From contig NZ_LT853882.1 of NCBI RefSeq assembly GCF_900183975.1, positions 3,899,501 to 3,963,500 on the forward strand: a stretch of DNA of 64,000 nt. Direction: 5' to 3'. The first letter of the stretch is position 1; every line of letters begins with the position of its first letter. Below are positions 9,343 through 19,853 of the stretch, in pieces. Below the pieces are notes generated by a model. That model was not told where the DNA came from, searched no databases, and was given only the letters and a program-made list of their open reading frames with translations. The position numbers were made by a program, and so were the translations under genes. This DNA comes from Xanthomonas fragariae (lineage in GTDB: Bacteria; Pseudomonadota; Gammaproteobacteria; Xanthomonadales; Xanthomonadaceae).

Positions 9343-9672
9343 TTACGAATGCGCCGGCAAGCGCAGCAGTGGTGGCACCGTGTGTTCCAGGCGGCGTATC
9401 AGTGCCGGATCCATATAGAGATAGTCGTCGGAAATCTGCAGGCAGATCACCCGGCAATGGCGCAGATGCGCGGCGAAGCGTTTGCGCAGCAATTGCAGAT
9501 GGCGGCGTTCCATCGCCAGCACCAGGTCTGCTTCGTGTAACAGTTCCGGGGTGACCTGCACCTCGGCATCTGCGGCCAGCCCGGCCGATTGGGTCTGCAC
9601 GCCGGGCCAGTCGGCGAACATGCGTTCGGCGGTGGGGCTGCGCAAGCGATTGCGGCTGCACACGAACAGCAC
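9343..9672 (-). CDS. Low-molecular-weight protein tyrosine phosphatase-like protein
   Basis: 109 residues, starting from GTG (MLFVCSRNRLRSPTAERMF). The opening LFVCSRNRLRSPT resembles the C(X)5R(S/T) phosphate loop of low-molecular-weight tyrosine phosphatases, with Cys and Arg at the expected spacing. The usual general-acid Asp near the C terminus (DPxx) is not obvious, although DPALI is present. It is shorter than classical members (about 150). It lies 26 bp downstream of the ankyrin gene, on the same strand and probably cotranscribed. True phosphatase activity is uncertain. Confidence 0.75.
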   Translation of the reverse strand: MLFVCSRNRLRSPTAERMFADWPGVQTQSAGLAADAEVQVTPELLHEADLVLAMERRHLQLLRKRFAAHLRHCRVICLQISDDYLYMDPALIRRLEHTVPPLLRLPAHS

Positions 9673-9698
9673 CCGCAGCGGTTGACTGCTGCGCTGGC

Positions 9699-12600
9699 TC
9701 AGCGGCCTTCGCGCAGGAAGCGCGCCATCGAGGAGACGCCCGGCAACGCAGGTTCGAACTGCCCGGCCACATCGATGAAGCCGCGCATGATCGCGATCTC
9801 GCGCGGGGTGCGGTTGAGCGCGTCACGGCGATCGGCATCGGCGCCGGCGCGCAGCAGGCGCTGCACCAGCAACGGCAGGCCATGCAGTGCGGCCAGATGC
9901 AACGGACCGAAGCCGCGTTGATCGGCCACCTCCAGCGAGACGTCTTCGTCGAGCAGGCGTTCGACGCCGGCCAGCACCACGTGTTCGTCGCAGGCGGTGC
10001 CCGGTTCGGCACGCGCGCCCAGCAACAACAGCAACGGGCTGACCCGGCCGCCGGCCAGGTAGTCCGGGTCGGCGCCGGCCAGCAGCAAGGTGTCCAGCAA
10101 CGCCAGCAGGCGGCTCTTGTCGCGCGCGGCGAAACCGTACAGCGCGGCGCAATGCAGTGGCGCCAGACCCTGGTCGTCGTTGGCGTGCAGATCGGCCGCG
10201 GCGGTGAGCAGGCGCGCCACGATGTCCGGCAGGCCCAGCGCGCAGGCCAGCATCAGCACGGTGACGCCGTCGGGCAGGCGGTGTTCGATCCGCGCACCGG
10301 CTTGCAGCAAGGCGGCCACGATCTCGGTCTGGCGCATGCTCACCGCCGCCGACAACGGCGTGGCGCCACTATTGGCGGCGCGTTGCGGATCGGCGCCGCG
10401 GCCGAGCAACTGCGCGACCACGCTCAGATGACCGCCACCGGCGGCACGCAGCAACGCAGTGCAGCCTTGTGCGTCGACGGAATCGACCGGCAGGCCGAGG
10501 TCGATCAGGCGACGCACCGCATCGGTGTCGCCGGTCATCGCTGCGGCCGGCACGTCCGCTTCGCGCAATGTGCGGCGCGGCAGCGACCAGATGCGCCAAT
10601 CCAGCCAATCGGCCAGATCGCGACGACCGATCGACAGCGCAACACCCAGCGGGGTCTGCCCATCGGCAGCGCGCGCTTCCGGCGAGGCGCCTTGCTTGAC
10701 CAGCAATTTCAGCGAGGCTTCACGGCCTAGCGCGGTGGCCAGATGCAGTGCAGTCATGCCGTGGCTGTCGCGTGCTTCGCGGTCCACGCCATGTTCCAGC
10801 AACCACTGCTGCAGGCTCAGCCAGCCCAGACGCACCGCAAGCGACAACGGCGGATCCCCGGCCGCCGAGGGGGCGAACGGGTCGGCGCCGCGTTCGAGCA
10901 ATTCCAGCGCGAACTGTTCCAGCCCGCGCGATGCCGCATCGTGCTGCACGCAGGCGCTGAGCAAACGCGTCAAACCGCCTGCGCCAGCCGGTGACACGCC
11001 ATGATGCAGCAGCGCCTGCAATGCCGGCACCGCCTCCACGCCACGTGAGAGCAACGCAAACATCGGGACATCACCGCAGGCATCGCGCACTTCGGCATCG
11101 GCGCCGTGGCGCAGCAGCCAGTCGACCGCTTCGGCGTTCGAGGCCAGATGCGCGTCGTGCAGCAGGCCGCCGAGTTCTTCCGGGCCGCAAAGCCGGGCCA
11201 GCGCGACCAACCCATCGCGTTGCCCGAACTGCAGACCTTCACGCAGCAGCACCAGTGGCGGACGATCGGGCAGCGCGGCACTCCCCGGGGTATCGCCTTG
11301 CACGTCGCTTACCGCAGCCGGCAGTGGGTAGCTGGGGTCGAGCAATTGCACGATCGCCCAGCGCCCGGCTTCGGCGGCCACATCCACGGCGCGACGGCCG
11401 TGCACATCGGCGCTGTCGGCGGGCACCTGCAGATCTAGCAGGCGCCGGATCAATGCCGGCGACACGCTGTCGGCGGCGCAGGCCAGCATCACGGCATTGC
11501 GGCCGTCGCCATCGATGGCCAACACATCGGCCTTGCGTGCGACCAGGCATTCGAGCACCGCGCTGCGCGCCTGCCGCGCCGCGTCCAGCCACGGGGTACG
11601 ACCGAGCAGGTCGCGCGCTTCCAGATTGGCGCCGGCCGATAACAACGCTTCGACAATATCGCCGTGCCCGGCCAATGCAGCTTCGTGCAAGGCACTGCGG
11701 CGCTGACTGTCGCGCGCATCCACGCGCGCCTTGTGCTTGAGCAGCAAGTGCACGCCGGCCGGGTCGTCTTCTTCGGTGCCGGCCGCGGCCAGCAGCACTG
11801 GTGCGCCGCCTTCCGGTTCGGAGTGTGCACTGCGTTCCAGCAGAAACTTGGCCAGACGCCAGTTGCCGACCTGACAAGCCATCGCCAGGGGCGAGTGGCC
11901 TTCGTTATTGAGCGCGTCGAGTTCGGCGGCGGCATCGCGCAACAGCGCGGCCACGCCTGGGTCGGAACTGCGCACCGCGTGATGCAATGGGGTGTTGCCG
12001 TCATTGTCGGTGGCGCGCGGGTCGGCACCGTTGGCCAACAACGTCATTACCGCATCCGGGCGGCCATGCCAGCTGTCGCGTGTGGCGGCCAGCAATGGGG
12101 TCATGCCGCGATGCGGTTGGTTGACGTCGACGCGGCGCACGATCAACGCGCGCAGCAGGCGCAGATCCGGCAGCACTGCCGCCAGTGCGGGCAGGCTGCG
12201 TTGATCGCGCCACTCCGGCAGCGGCATTGCCTGCGGGTCGGCACCGGCCTCCAGCAACTGCAGCGCACGATCAACGCGGCCGCTGCGGGCGGCTTCGAAC
12301 AATTCGGGCACCAGCTGATGCTGGGCAACCGGCTCCAGTGGGCGCGGTTCGGCAGCGGCTTCGGAGAAAAAATCGGCGGCGCGCAACGCGGCCGGCGCAT
12401 CGCTGCGCGCCGGTGCGGCGGTGCGTTGCAGCAGCAGATGCGCAACCGGCAGCAGCACGCTGGCGGCAATCGTCAAGCCCCAACGCAGGCCGCCAGACAA
12501 CCAGCCCGGCCAGGCCAGCGCCACGGCCAGCGTACACATTGCCAGCACCAGCGCGGCCGCCAGCAGGCCGCGCCAGGCATGCAATTGCTGCGTGGCCAGC

Positions 12601-13019
12601 GCGTGCCAACGCGGCGCCAGGGCACCACCATCGCGTTCGACCTCGCCCCATAGCGGCCAGGTCCGCCACAGCCCAAGCAAGGCGGCGCTGACCGCCACGC
12701 TCAAGGCCAACGCGGCGGCCAGACTGCCGCTATCGCGCAGGGCGGTCAGCGGCCAACTGATCAAGGCAGCCAGAGCCAACAGGCCTACTCCCCAGATCGT
12801 CAGCAACGGCGGCAGTGACTGCGCAATTGCACGCGCCTGTGTCGGCAGTGCGCGCGTTCCGCGTGCCCACGAAGCCGCCAGCGCGAAAGCCGGTTGCGCC
12901 AGCCACAACGTGACGGCAGCAACGCTGCCTCCGATGCCACCGAGCAAGCACAACGCCGCACCTGCCACGCCGGCCAGCGCTGCGGCCCGCCACCGCGCGG
13001 TACGCTGCGGCTCAGTCAT
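9699..13019 (-). CDS. Large membrane-anchored ankyrin-repeat protein
   Basis: 1106 residues. The first 200 or so contain several hydrophobic segments (about 13-50, 70-120 and 140-195) that should anchor it in the inner membrane. From about residue 235 to the end there are roughly twenty ankyrin repeats, many with clean TPLHxA-type motifs ([41 protein letters not shown]). Ankyrin repeats bind proteins; no catalytic domain is visible and the partner is unknown. The start overlaps the end of ycgL by 8 bases, and the phosphatase-like gene follows, so the three probably form one operon. Confidence 0.88.
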   Translation of the reverse strand: MTEPQRTARWRAAALAGVAGAALCLLGGIGGSVAAVTLWLAQPAFALAASWARGTRALPTQARAIAQSLPPLLTIWGVGLLALAALISWPLTALRDSGSLAAALALSVAVSAALLGLWRTWPLWGEVERDGGALAPRWHALATQQLHAWRGLLAAALVLAMCTLAVALAWPGWLSGGLRWGLTIAASVLLPVAHLLLQRTAAPARSDAPAALRAADFFSEAAAEPRPLEPVAQHQLVPELFEAARSGRVDRALQLLEAGADPQAMPLPEWRDQRSLPALAAVLPDLRLLRALIVRRVDVNQPHRGMTPLLAATRDSWHGRPDAVMTLLANGADPRATDNDGNTPLHHAVRSSDPGVAALLRDAAAELDALNNEGHSPLAMACQVGNWRLAKFLLERSAHSEPEGGAPVLLAAAGTEEDDPAGVHLLLKHKARVDARDSQRRSALHEAALAGHGDIVEALLSAGANLEARDLLGRTPWLDAARQARSAVLECLVARKADVLAIDGDGRNAVMLACAADSVSPALIRRLLDLQVPADSADVHGRRAVDVAAEAGRWAIVQLLDPSYPLPAAVSDVQGDTPGSAALPDRPPLVLLREGLQFGQRDGLVALARLCGPEELGGLLHDAHLASNAEAVDWLLRHGADAEVRDACGDVPMFALLSRGVEAVPALQALLHHGVSPAGAGGLTRLLSACVQHDAASRGLEQFALELLERGADPFAPSAAGDPPLSLAVRLGWLSLQQWLLEHGVDREARDSHGMTALHLATALGREASLKLLVKQGASPEARAADGQTPLGVALSIGRRDLADWLDWRIWSLPRRTLREADVPAAAMTGDTDAVRRLIDLGLPVDSVDAQGCTALLRAAGGGHLSVVAQLLGRGADPQRAANSGATPLSAAVSMRQTEIVAALLQAGARIEHRLPDGVTVLMLACALGLPDIVARLLTAAADLHANDDQGLAPLHCAALYGFAARDKSRLLALLDTLLLAGADPDYLAGGRVSPLLLLLGARAEPGTACDEHVVLAGVERLLDEDVSLEVADQRGFGPLHLAALHGLPLLVQRLLRAGADADRRDALNRTPREIAIMRGFIDVAGQFEPALPGVSSMARFLREGR

Positions 13020-13272
13020 AGTCGCACTCGCCCGCCAGTACCACCGTCTTGGGCAGTTGCAGGTAGAAGCCGTGCTTGCTCAGCGCCTCGCGCACCGTTG
13101 CCACGTCGGCCTGCGCCAGACGGCGCTCCGGCGTCAGCGCCACCTCCAGCACGAACGCGAACGGCGACAGCTGCGCGCGCACAGCGTCGGGAAGACCGGA
13201 GAAGTCGTCACGCGTGGCGAGATAGACGAAGGTGTCCTGCTTGCGTTGGCTTTTATAAACGTAGGCGTGCAT
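13012..13272 (-). CDS. ycgL: YcgL domain-containing protein
   Basis: 86 residues with the whole YcgL fold: [20 protein letters not shown] at the start, then a central [17 protein letters not shown] and a C-terminal GFYLQLP. YcgL-family proteins are small cytoplasmic proteins of gammaproteobacteria without a settled biochemical function. It is the first gene of the block leading into the ankyrin-repeat gene, with 8 bases of overlap. Confidence 0.88.
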   Translation of the reverse strand: MHAYVYKSQRKQDTFVYLATRDDFSGLPDAVRAQLSPFAFVLEVALTPERRLAQADVATVREALSKHGFYLQLPKTVVLAGECDYD

Positions 13273-13461
13273 GCGCGCGTGGTCGCGCTCGAAGGAAGGT
13301 GTGTCGCAGGATTGTGTCCCAATTGCGCCGACGGCGAAAGCGCGGCACGCGCGAAAATCCCAGCCGCGTCAGCGACATGACCGTCACGTTCAGTTGCGCC
13401 ATCCACGGGAGACGGACACGCCGTCGATATACTGAGAGCACTTTTTGCCAGCCAGACCATC

Positions 13462-14685
13462 GTGAGCCAAGCGCAGCATTCGTCCCAGATGGCCCCGGTC
13501 GCCGTCACCGCGTTCACTTCCACCACAGCGCTCGGCGCCGGGCTCGCCGCCCAGGTGGCCGCGCTGACTGCCCGCCGCAGTGGCCTGCGTCGCAACGATT
13601 TCGGCCCGCAACCGCTGCACTGCTGGATCGGACGCGTCGACGGCGTGGAAGACGTCGTGCTGCCCGATGCCTTGCAAGGCTGGGACTGCCGCAACAATCG
13701 CCTGGCCTGGCTGGCCCTGCAGCAGGATGGCCTGGCCGCTGCGGTGCAGGCCGCAGCGCAGCGCTACGGTGCTGCGCGCGTGGCGGTGCTCATGGGCACC
13801 TCGACCTCCAGCGTCGGCGCCAGCGAAGAGGCGTATACGCGCTTGATCGAAGATGCCGACGGCGCACGTTTTCCGGACGATCTGGATCGCCTGATCGTGC
13901 ACACCCCGCATTCGCTGGGCGACTTCGTGCAGCACGCCAACGGCCTGGGCGGCCCGTGCGTGACCGTGGCCACGGCGTGCTCGTCCAGCGCCAAGGTGTT
14001 TGCCCAGGCCGCGAGGCTGATCGACGCCGGAGTCGTCGACGCGGCTCTGGTCGGCGGTGTGGACACGTTGTGCGGCAGCGTGCTGTTCGGCTTCAACGCA
14101 CTACAGGTGGTCGCACAGGAGCCGTGTCAGCCGTTCGACGCGCGCCGAGTCGGCCTAAGCCTGGGTGAGGCCGGCGGCTTTGCGTTGCTCGAACGCCCCG
14201 CCGCTGCACCGGACGCGGCGCTGTGGCTTTATGGCTATGGTGAATCCAGCGATGCGCACCATATGTCCGCACCGCATCCGCAAGGCCTGGGCGCGCAAAT
14301 GGCAATGCGCGGCGCACTCGAGCGCGCTGGTCTGCAGCCTGCAGCGGTGGGCTATCTGAATCTGCACGGCACCGCCACGCCGGCCAACGACAGCGTGGAA
14401 GCGGCGGCGGTGGCTGCGGTTTTCCCCGACACCCTTCACGCCAGTTCGACCAAAGCCTGGGCCGGCCATACGCTGGGCGCGGCCGGCATTGTGGAATCGG
14501 TGATTGCGCTGCTGGCACTGCGCGACGGCGTGCTGCCGGGCACGCTCAACAGTGAGGTGCCCGACCCCGCCTGCGGCCCGCAGATCCGTTTCGACAACGC
14601 TTATTGCCGGATCGATTACGCAATGAACAATTCGTTTGGTTTTGGCGGCAATAACTGCTCGCTGCTGTTCGGGCGGGCACGCTGA
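13462..14685 (+). CDS. Beta-ketoacyl-ACP synthase of xanthomonadin synthesis
   Basis: 407 residues, GTG start (MSQAQHSSQ). A FabF/type II polyketide ketosynthase with the full catalytic triad: C173 (VATACSSSAKV), H302 (LNLHGTATPAND) and H336 (KAWAGHTLGAAG). It condenses malonyl units onto the starter carried by the acyl carrier protein, extending the aryl polyene. It overlaps the chain-length factor gene by one base (TGATG), as expected for partners of a ketosynthase heterodimer. First gene of a four-gene plus-strand operon. Confidence 0.92.
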   Translation: MSQAQHSSQMAPVAVTAFTSTTALGAGLAAQVAALTARRSGLRRNDFGPQPLHCWIGRVDGVEDVVLPDALQGWDCRNNRLAWLALQQDGLAAAVQAAAQRYGAARVAVLMGTSTSSVGASEEAYTRLIEDADGARFPDDLDRLIVHTPHSLGDFVQHANGLGGPCVTVATACSSSAKVFAQAARLIDAGVVDAALVGGVDTLCGSVLFGFNALQVVAQEPCQPFDARRVGLSLGEAGGFALLERPAAAPDAALWLYGYGESSDAHHMSAPHPQGLGAQMAMRGALERAGLQPAAVGYLNLHGTATPANDSVEAAAVAAVFPDTLHASSTKAWAGHTLGAAGIVESVIALLALRDGVLPGTLNSEVPDPACGPQIRFDNAYCRIDYAMNNSFGFGGNNCSLLFGRAR

Positions 14686-15458
14686 TGCTGGCTGCCACCA
14701 TCGAAGGGATCGGGTTCTGGACTCAGGGCCTGCCCACCTGGGACGCTGCGGTCGCCTTCGTGCGCGGCGGCGAACTGCAGGAAACCTCGGCACGCCCGGC
14801 GCCGCAGTTGCTGGCCGCCAACGAACGGCGCCGTGCGCCAGACACGGTAGCAGTGTCGCTGGAAGCCGCGCTGGCGGCCTGCACCGCTGCCGGCCGCGAG
14901 CCTGCACGCCTGCCGTCGGTGTTCACCTCCACCTATGGCGATCTGGCCATCGCTGATTATATGTGCACCACCCTGGCCAGCGACCCGACGGCAATCTCGC
15001 CGACCAAGTTCCACAATTCGGTGCACAACGCCGCTGCAGGCTACTGGACCATCGGTACCGGGGCGATGACCCCGGCCACGGCAATCAGCGCCAGTCGGGC
15101 AAGCTTTGCGCAGGGCCTGCTCGAGGCGCTGGTGCAGCTCACCGCCAGCATGGACGCGGTGTTGCTGGCCGCTTACGACGCCCGCTCGATCGGGCCGCTG
15201 GGCCGGGTTGCGCCCAGCCAGGGCCTGCTCGGGGCGGCGCTGGTGTTGGGCGCGCCGGCTCAGGCCGGCAAACCACAGCTGCAGGTGCGTCTGGACGAAG
15301 GCGTGCCGTCGTCCGCTGATGGACCGTTGTCGCGGCATGCCGCCGGCAATGCGATGGCGCCGATGCTGCCACTGTTCAACCTGCTCGCCGGCAGCGGCGA
15401 AAGCGTCGCGCTGTACGCCGGCCCAGGCCGCGTGCTGCGCGTGGAGGTCCAGCGATGA
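14685..15458 (+). CDS. Beta-ketoacyl synthase chain-length factor
   Basis: 257 residues of the short ketoacyl-synthase-like family that pairs with the ketosynthase in aryl polyene systems. It keeps the thiolase-like fold (FTSTYGDLAIADYMC, FHNSVHNAAAGYW), but I see no catalytic Cys in the usual TACSS context, as expected for a non-catalytic subunit that sets chain length. Its start overlaps the ketosynthase stop and its end overlaps the glycosyltransferase start (ATGA), so the block is translationally coupled. Confidence 0.87.
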   Translation: MLAATIEGIGFWTQGLPTWDAAVAFVRGGELQETSARPAPQLLAANERRRAPDTVAVSLEAALAACTAAGREPARLPSVFTSTYGDLAIADYMCTTLASDPTAISPTKFHNSVHNAAAGYWTIGTGAMTPATAISASRASFAQGLLEALVQLTASMDAVLLAAYDARSIGPLGRVAPSQGLLGAALVLGAPAQAGKPQLQVRLDEGVPSSADGPLSRHAAGNAMAPMLPLFNLLAGSGESVALYAGPGRVLRVEVQR

Positions 15459-16276
15459 GCCGGCTGCCGTTGAGCCGCGAGGACACCGCGATTTTAGTGC
15501 CGGCCTTGAATGAGGCGCTGCGCATCCGCGAAGTGGTCAACGATGCGCTGACTTATTGCTCGCACGTGATCGTGATCGATGACGGCTCCGACGATGGCAC
15601 TGCCGATTGCATTGCCGATCTGCCGATCACCTTGATCCGCCATCCGCAGCGCATGGGTAAAGGCGCCGCGTTACGTAGCGGTTTTACGCAGGCCCAGCGC
15701 CTGGGCATGCGCGCAGTGATGACCATGGACGGCGATGGCCAACACAAGGCGGCCGATTTTCCACGTCTGCTGGCTGCCGCCAACCGTCACCCCGGTTGTG
15801 TAATCGTCGGCGCTCGCATGCGCAAGCGCGCCACCCAGCCCACCCTCCGCCGCATCGGCAACGATTTTGGCGACTGGGGCATCGCCTGGGCCTGCGGCTT
15901 CCAATTGGTAGACAGCCAGAGCGGCCAACGGCTGTATCCGGCATCGGTGTTCACCTTGCCCAATGTGCCCGGCGAAGGCTTCGTGTTCGAAGCGCAAATA
16001 TTGATTTCCGCCGCACGCCAGGCCGGCGCGCGCGTGGTCGCGGTACCGATCGAAACCCGTTATGCCGGCACTTCGCCGGGAACGTTTCGCAAGAGCCATT
16101 TCCGGCTGGTGCGCGATCTGTGGAACATCACCTCGCACGTGGTCGTCCATGTCTGGACGTACGGACATATTTGGCGCGAATACCGCCGCGTGCTCGCCAA
16201 CCCGGTGCTGATTGACGACCCCGATGGCGAATTTGCTACTGTGCCCGCGTTCACCAAGAGTAACCGACCCACATGA
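15455..16276 (+). CDS. Family 2 glycosyltransferase
   Basis: 273 residues, cytoplasmic, GT2 / dolichol-phosphate-mannose-synthase type: ILVPALNEALRIREVV, the metal/nucleotide motif VIVIDDGSDDGTADC, and TMDGDGQHKAADFPRLL. No transmembrane tail is evident, unlike some DPM-type enzymes. It sits inside the pigment operon with 4-base overlaps on both sides. Likely role, by inference: attaching a sugar or building the lipid-linked head group of the pigment. Confidence 0.85.
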   Translation: MSRLPLSREDTAILVPALNEALRIREVVNDALTYCSHVIVIDDGSDDGTADCIADLPITLIRHPQRMGKGAALRSGFTQAQRLGMRAVMTMDGDGQHKAADFPRLLAAANRHPGCVIVGARMRKRATQPTLRRIGNDFGDWGIAWACGFQLVDSQSGQRLYPASVFTLPNVPGEGFVFEAQILISAARQAGARVVAVPIETRYAGTSPGTFRKSHFRLVRDLWNITSHVVVHVWTYGHIWREYRRVLANPVLIDDPDGEFATVPAFTKSNRPT

Positions 16277-17895
16277 ATGTACAGCGCACCGATGTCGTTA
16301 TTACCGGTGGTGGCCTGGCCGGCCTGAGCCTGGCTCTGCAGTTGAAGCAACGCGATCCCGCGCTGGCGATCACCGTGCTGGAACGATGCGCGCACCCGGT
16401 GCGCGAAGCTGCCTTCAAGGTGGGCGAATCCACGGTGGAGATCGGCGCGCATTATTTTGCCAACGTGCTGGGCCTGCGCGAGCATCTGGAGACCGAGCAG
16501 ATACGCAAGTTCGGTTTCCGCTTCTTCTTCTCCGACAAGCGGCAGGACATCGACCGCTGCACCGAACTGGGCGTCAGCCAGATCCTGCCGACGCCGTCGT
16601 GGCAGATCGATCGCGGCCGCTTCGAAAATTTTCTGGGCGAACGCGCCCGCGCGCAAGGGATCAACTTTGTCGATAGCTGCAGCGTCAAAGGCGTGGATCT
16701 GTCCGACGACGACAGCGACCACGCGGTGCGCTACGAGCGCGACAGCGCAGCCGGCACGCTCAGCACACGTTGGGTAGTGGACGCCAGCGGCCGCGCCGGC
16801 CTGCTCAAGCGCAAGCTCGGCCTGGCGCAGGACAATGACCATCATGCCAACGCGGTGTGGTGGCGCCTGGAAGGTTTGATCGACCCCAATGGATGGTCGC
16901 AGGACAGCAGCTGGCTGCAGCGCTGCACTCCGCCGGATCGCTGGCGCTCGACCAATCACATGTGCGGGCCGGGCTATTGGTTCTGGCTGATTCCGCTCTC
17001 CTCCGGTGCGCATTCGCTGGGCATCGTCTGCGATGCGGACGTGCATCCGCTGGAGACGATGAACACGCACGAGAAGGCGATGACTTGGCTGCGCACGCAT
17101 CAGCCGCAGGTCGCCGCCACGCTCGACAAGGCTGACTACCGGTTGCAGGATTTTTTGTTCCTGCGCAATTTTTCGTACAGCTGCAAGCAGGTGTTCTCGC
17201 CGCAGCGCTGGGCACTGACCGGCGAAGCCGGGTTGTTCTTGGACCCGTTCTATTCGCCCGGCAGCGACTTCATCGCCATCTCCAATACCTACATCTGCGA
17301 ACTGATCGGCCGCGACCGCGCCGGTAAATCGCTCAGCCCGTATGCCGAGCTGTATCAGCAGCTGTATTTCTCGTTCTACGAGAGCACCCTGACCCTGTAT
17401 CAAGATCAGTACGCACTGTTCGGCGACGAACAGGTCATGCCGGTCAAGGTGATCTGGGATTACACCTATTATTGGTCGCTGCTGGCGCCGCTGTTCTGCA
17501 GCGGGCGCATTGCCGATCTCAGCTTGCTGGCGCGCATGAAGACCGACTTTCTGTACGCGCGCGACATGAATCTGGCGATGCAACGCGTGCTGCACGACTG
17601 GGGCGTGCACAACACGGCGCAGGGCATGCCCACCGGCCACGGACGCTTGCTCGATCAATATCTGATCGGCTGGTTCAACGAACTCAATGGCGCGTTGAAC
17701 GACACCCTTGACGATGACGCTTTTGCCGCGAGCATCCACAGCAACCTCGCGCAGATGGCGGTACTGGCGCGCGAGATCCTGCAGCAGGCACGTCAACGCC
17801 ACCCTGGCCTGCCCGACCATGGCCTGGACGCATTAACCGCCAACGCCAGCGGCAACCAGATCCTCACCGCGACTTGGTATGCCGATGCGGCATAG
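16273..17895 (+). CDS. Flavin-dependent halogenase-like oxidoreductase (first of two)
   Basis: 540 residues. FAD-binding Rossmann motif at the N terminus (VITGGGLAGLSLAL), then GESTVEIG. Two features point to a flavin-dependent halogenase: the WxWxIP motif (WFWLIP, residues 236-241) and K79 in IRKFGFRFF, at the position of the lysine thought to hold hypohalous acid in PrnA-type enzymes. Xanthomonadins are known to be brominated, so this is a candidate for that step; a plain polyene-modifying monooxygenase is the alternative. It starts 4 bases inside the glycosyltransferase gene and closes the operon, convergent with fabG. Confidence 0.82.
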   Translation: MNVQRTDVVITGGGLAGLSLALQLKQRDPALAITVLERCAHPVREAAFKVGESTVEIGAHYFANVLGLREHLETEQIRKFGFRFFFSDKRQDIDRCTELGVSQILPTPSWQIDRGRFENFLGERARAQGINFVDSCSVKGVDLSDDDSDHAVRYERDSAAGTLSTRWVVDASGRAGLLKRKLGLAQDNDHHANAVWWRLEGLIDPNGWSQDSSWLQRCTPPDRWRSTNHMCGPGYWFWLIPLSSGAHSLGIVCDADVHPLETMNTHEKAMTWLRTHQPQVAATLDKADYRLQDFLFLRNFSYSCKQVFSPQRWALTGEAGLFLDPFYSPGSDFIAISNTYICELIGRDRAGKSLSPYAELYQQLYFSFYESTLTLYQDQYALFGDEQVMPVKVIWDYTYYWSLLAPLFCSGRIADLSLLARMKTDFLYARDMNLAMQRVLHDWGVHNTAQGMPTGHGRLLDQYLIGWFNELNGALNDTLDDDAFAASIHSNLAQMAVLAREILQQARQRHPGLPDHGLDALTANASGNQILTATWYADAA

Positions 17896-18093
17896 TGACT
17901 CGAACGCGCTGGCAACGGCCGTTCGTTTGTCGAGTCGCGCGCGATGCAAGCCGCGCGACCGGATCGTGATCTCGATGAGACTGACGGCTAACCGCTTTGC
18001 ACTGCGCGATGGCAGCTGCGCATTGTCGTCCTTGGATTAGCGTCTTCGTTACAAACGCGACACGCGTTCTACAACGCCTGCGTATAGCTGCTC

Positions 18094-18831
18094 TCAACCC
18101 ATCCCACCATTGATGCCGATAACCTGGCCATTGATGTAACCGGCAGCCTCCGAGCATAGGAAAGCGACCAGCGCGGCCACTTCGTCGGGTTTGCCGACGC
18201 GCCCGGCCGGCACCAGTTGCTTGATTACTTCGGGCGCAAAACTTTCGCCCACCATTTCACTTTCGATCACGCCAGGCGCAACAACATTCACCGCAATGCC
18301 GCGGCTGGCCATTTCGCGCGAGAGCGATTTGCTGGCGCCGTGCAACGCTGCTTTAGCGGCGGCGTAGTTGGTCTGCCCGCGATTGCCCAGCACCGCCGCC
18401 ACCGACGACACGCTGACGATACGGCCCCAGCGCGTGCGTGCCATCGGCAGCAACAGCGGCTGAGTGACGTTGAAGAACCCGTGCAGCGACACATCGATGA
18501 CCCGATGCCATTGCTCGGCGCTCATGCCGGCCATCGGCGCATCGTCATGGATGCCGGCGTTGTTGACCACGATCTGGATCGGGCCTACTTCCAGCAAGGT
18601 GGACAGTGCAGCGGCACTGGCTTGCGCATCGGCCACATCGAACGCCACCGCTTCTGCGCTACCGCCGTCGGCGAGGATCGCTGCAACTACTTCTTCGGCT
18701 CGGGCGATATTGCGATTGGCATGCACGATCACGTGCCGGCCCTGCGCTGCCAGCTGCCGGCAGATCGCACCGCCAAGATCGCCGCTACCGCCGGTGACAA
18801 GGGCGCGGCGCTGAGGAACGGATGTGCTCAT
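18094..18831 (-). CDS. fabG: 3-oxoacyl-ACP reductase (ketoreductase) of the pigment cluster
   Basis: 245 residues, classical short-chain dehydrogenase: TGGSGDLGG cofactor motif, NNAG at 90-93, catalytic S142/S143, Y156 and K160 (TNYAAAKAAL), and a GxxxNGQVIGINGGMG end. It reduces the beta-keto group with NADPH before dehydration to the next double bond. It is the last gene of the minus-strand pigment block, but an insertion sequence now lies 85 bp upstream of its start, between it and the preceding dehydratase gene. Expression may therefore depend on readthrough or on a promoter in or near that element. Confidence 0.92.
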   Translation of the reverse strand: MSTSVPQRRALVTGGSGDLGGAICRQLAAQGRHVIVHANRNIARAEEVVAAILADGGSAEAVAFDVADAQASAAALSTLLEVGPIQIVVNNAGIHDDAPMAGMSAEQWHRVIDVSLHGFFNVTQPLLLPMARTRWGRIVSVSSVAAVLGNRGQTNYAAAKAALHGASKSLSREMASRGIAVNVVAPGVIESEMVGESFAPEVIKQLVPAGRVGKPDEVAALVAFLCSEAAGYINGQVIGINGGMG

Positions 18832-18916
18832 GGAAACCTCGGTGGAAGCCGTAGAAACGACGGCGGAAAGATCATCATCCTAGCGATTCCGGCCCGACCG
18901 AGGAAACACGGCGTAA

Positions 18917-19765
18917 GAGCCTGTTCACGATCTTTTGAGTAGAAGCGCCAAGAAGGCCAGATGGATGAACTGCAAGCTGGTGTTGAGTTTGCGCTCGCAG
19001 TTCTTCCACAGCCTTCGGTTTTTCTCCAGCCAGGCAAAACTGCGCTCGACGATCCAGCGCTTGGGCATGACCTTGAAGGTGTGCAGTTCGCTGCGCTTGG
19101 CAATCTGCACCGTGAGCTGCTCGCCTAGAATCTCTCGTACGCCTTCGGCAAACGGTACTCCGGTGTAACCACTGTCGCACAGCAGGCTTTGTACATGCGT
19201 CAAGTTTGACTGACAGCGCTCCAGCGCCCGCAGCGCACCTTTGCGGTCGGTCACCTCCGCCGTCGTCACCGCGATGGCATGGGGCAACCCCTGGGTATCA
19301 ACAGCGATATGCCGCTTGATGCCCGACACCTTTTTGCCCGCGTCATATCCCTTTTGCCCGGCTGTGTCCGTGTTCTTGACGCTCTGCGCGTCCACGATCA
19401 AGAACCTGCTGAAGATGTTGCGCTCCTGTTTCTGGCGGGCCACGCCAACCTGATTTTTTGAGCGCCCGCTCCAGCAGGCTCACTCCTTCATCGTCGCACT
19501 CGCTCCACTTGGCAAAGTACGCGTGCACGGTCCGCCACTTCGGAAAGTCGCTGGGTAGCGCTCGCCATTGGCAACCGGTTCGCAGCACGTACAACACTGC
19601 GCACCACACCTCATACATATCCACTCGGCGTGGCTTGGTGCGCTTGCGCGCTTGTTCCAGGATCGGGAGGATGTGTTCGAAACGCTCCCGGCTCATGTCG
19701 CTCGGATAGGTTTTTTGGCGCATCCGCAGAGTCTGCACCAATCAGGAAAGATCGTGAACAGGTTC
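18917..19765 (-). mobile_element. IS5-family insertion sequence (copy A)
   Basis: An 849-bp element with terminal inverted repeats beginning GAGCCTGTTCACGATC on the left and GAACCTGTTCACGATC on the right (complement). It is flanked by the 3-bp direct repeat TAA (18914-18916 and 19766-19768), which fits the TNA target of IS427/IS1031-type IS5 elements. A near-identical copy in opposite orientation lies at 59358-60204. It interrupts the pigment operon between the dehydratase and fabG genes. Confidence 0.93.
18925..19741 (-). CDS. IS5-family transposase, two overlapping frames
   Basis: DDE transposase split over two frames: an N-terminal frame (19343-19741, helix-turn-helix DUF4096-like, YEVWCAVLYVLRTGCQW) and a C-terminal frame (18925-19443) with the DDE core (FLIVDAQSVKNTD, LLCDSGYTGVPF, WIVERSFAWLEKN). 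The frames overlap by about 100 bp around a run of six A residues on the coding strand (GCTCAAAAAATC), a typical site for programmed frameshifting in this IS group. All three catalytic regions are intact, so this copy may still be active, unlike its sister at 59.4 kb. Confidence 0.85.
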
Positions 19766-19853
19766 TAAGAGCGCGCTCGCGTACGAAGCCTTGGCGGAAC
19801 GGTAATGCTTTATCGCGCGCCAGCAAGCTTCTGCGGAATCACTGTACGACCAG

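Noticed and set aside
17897..17936. Hairpin GACTCGA / TCGAGTC between the convergent halogenase-like and fabG genes as a terminator
   Set aside because: The loop is long (26 bases) and no T tract follows on either strand.
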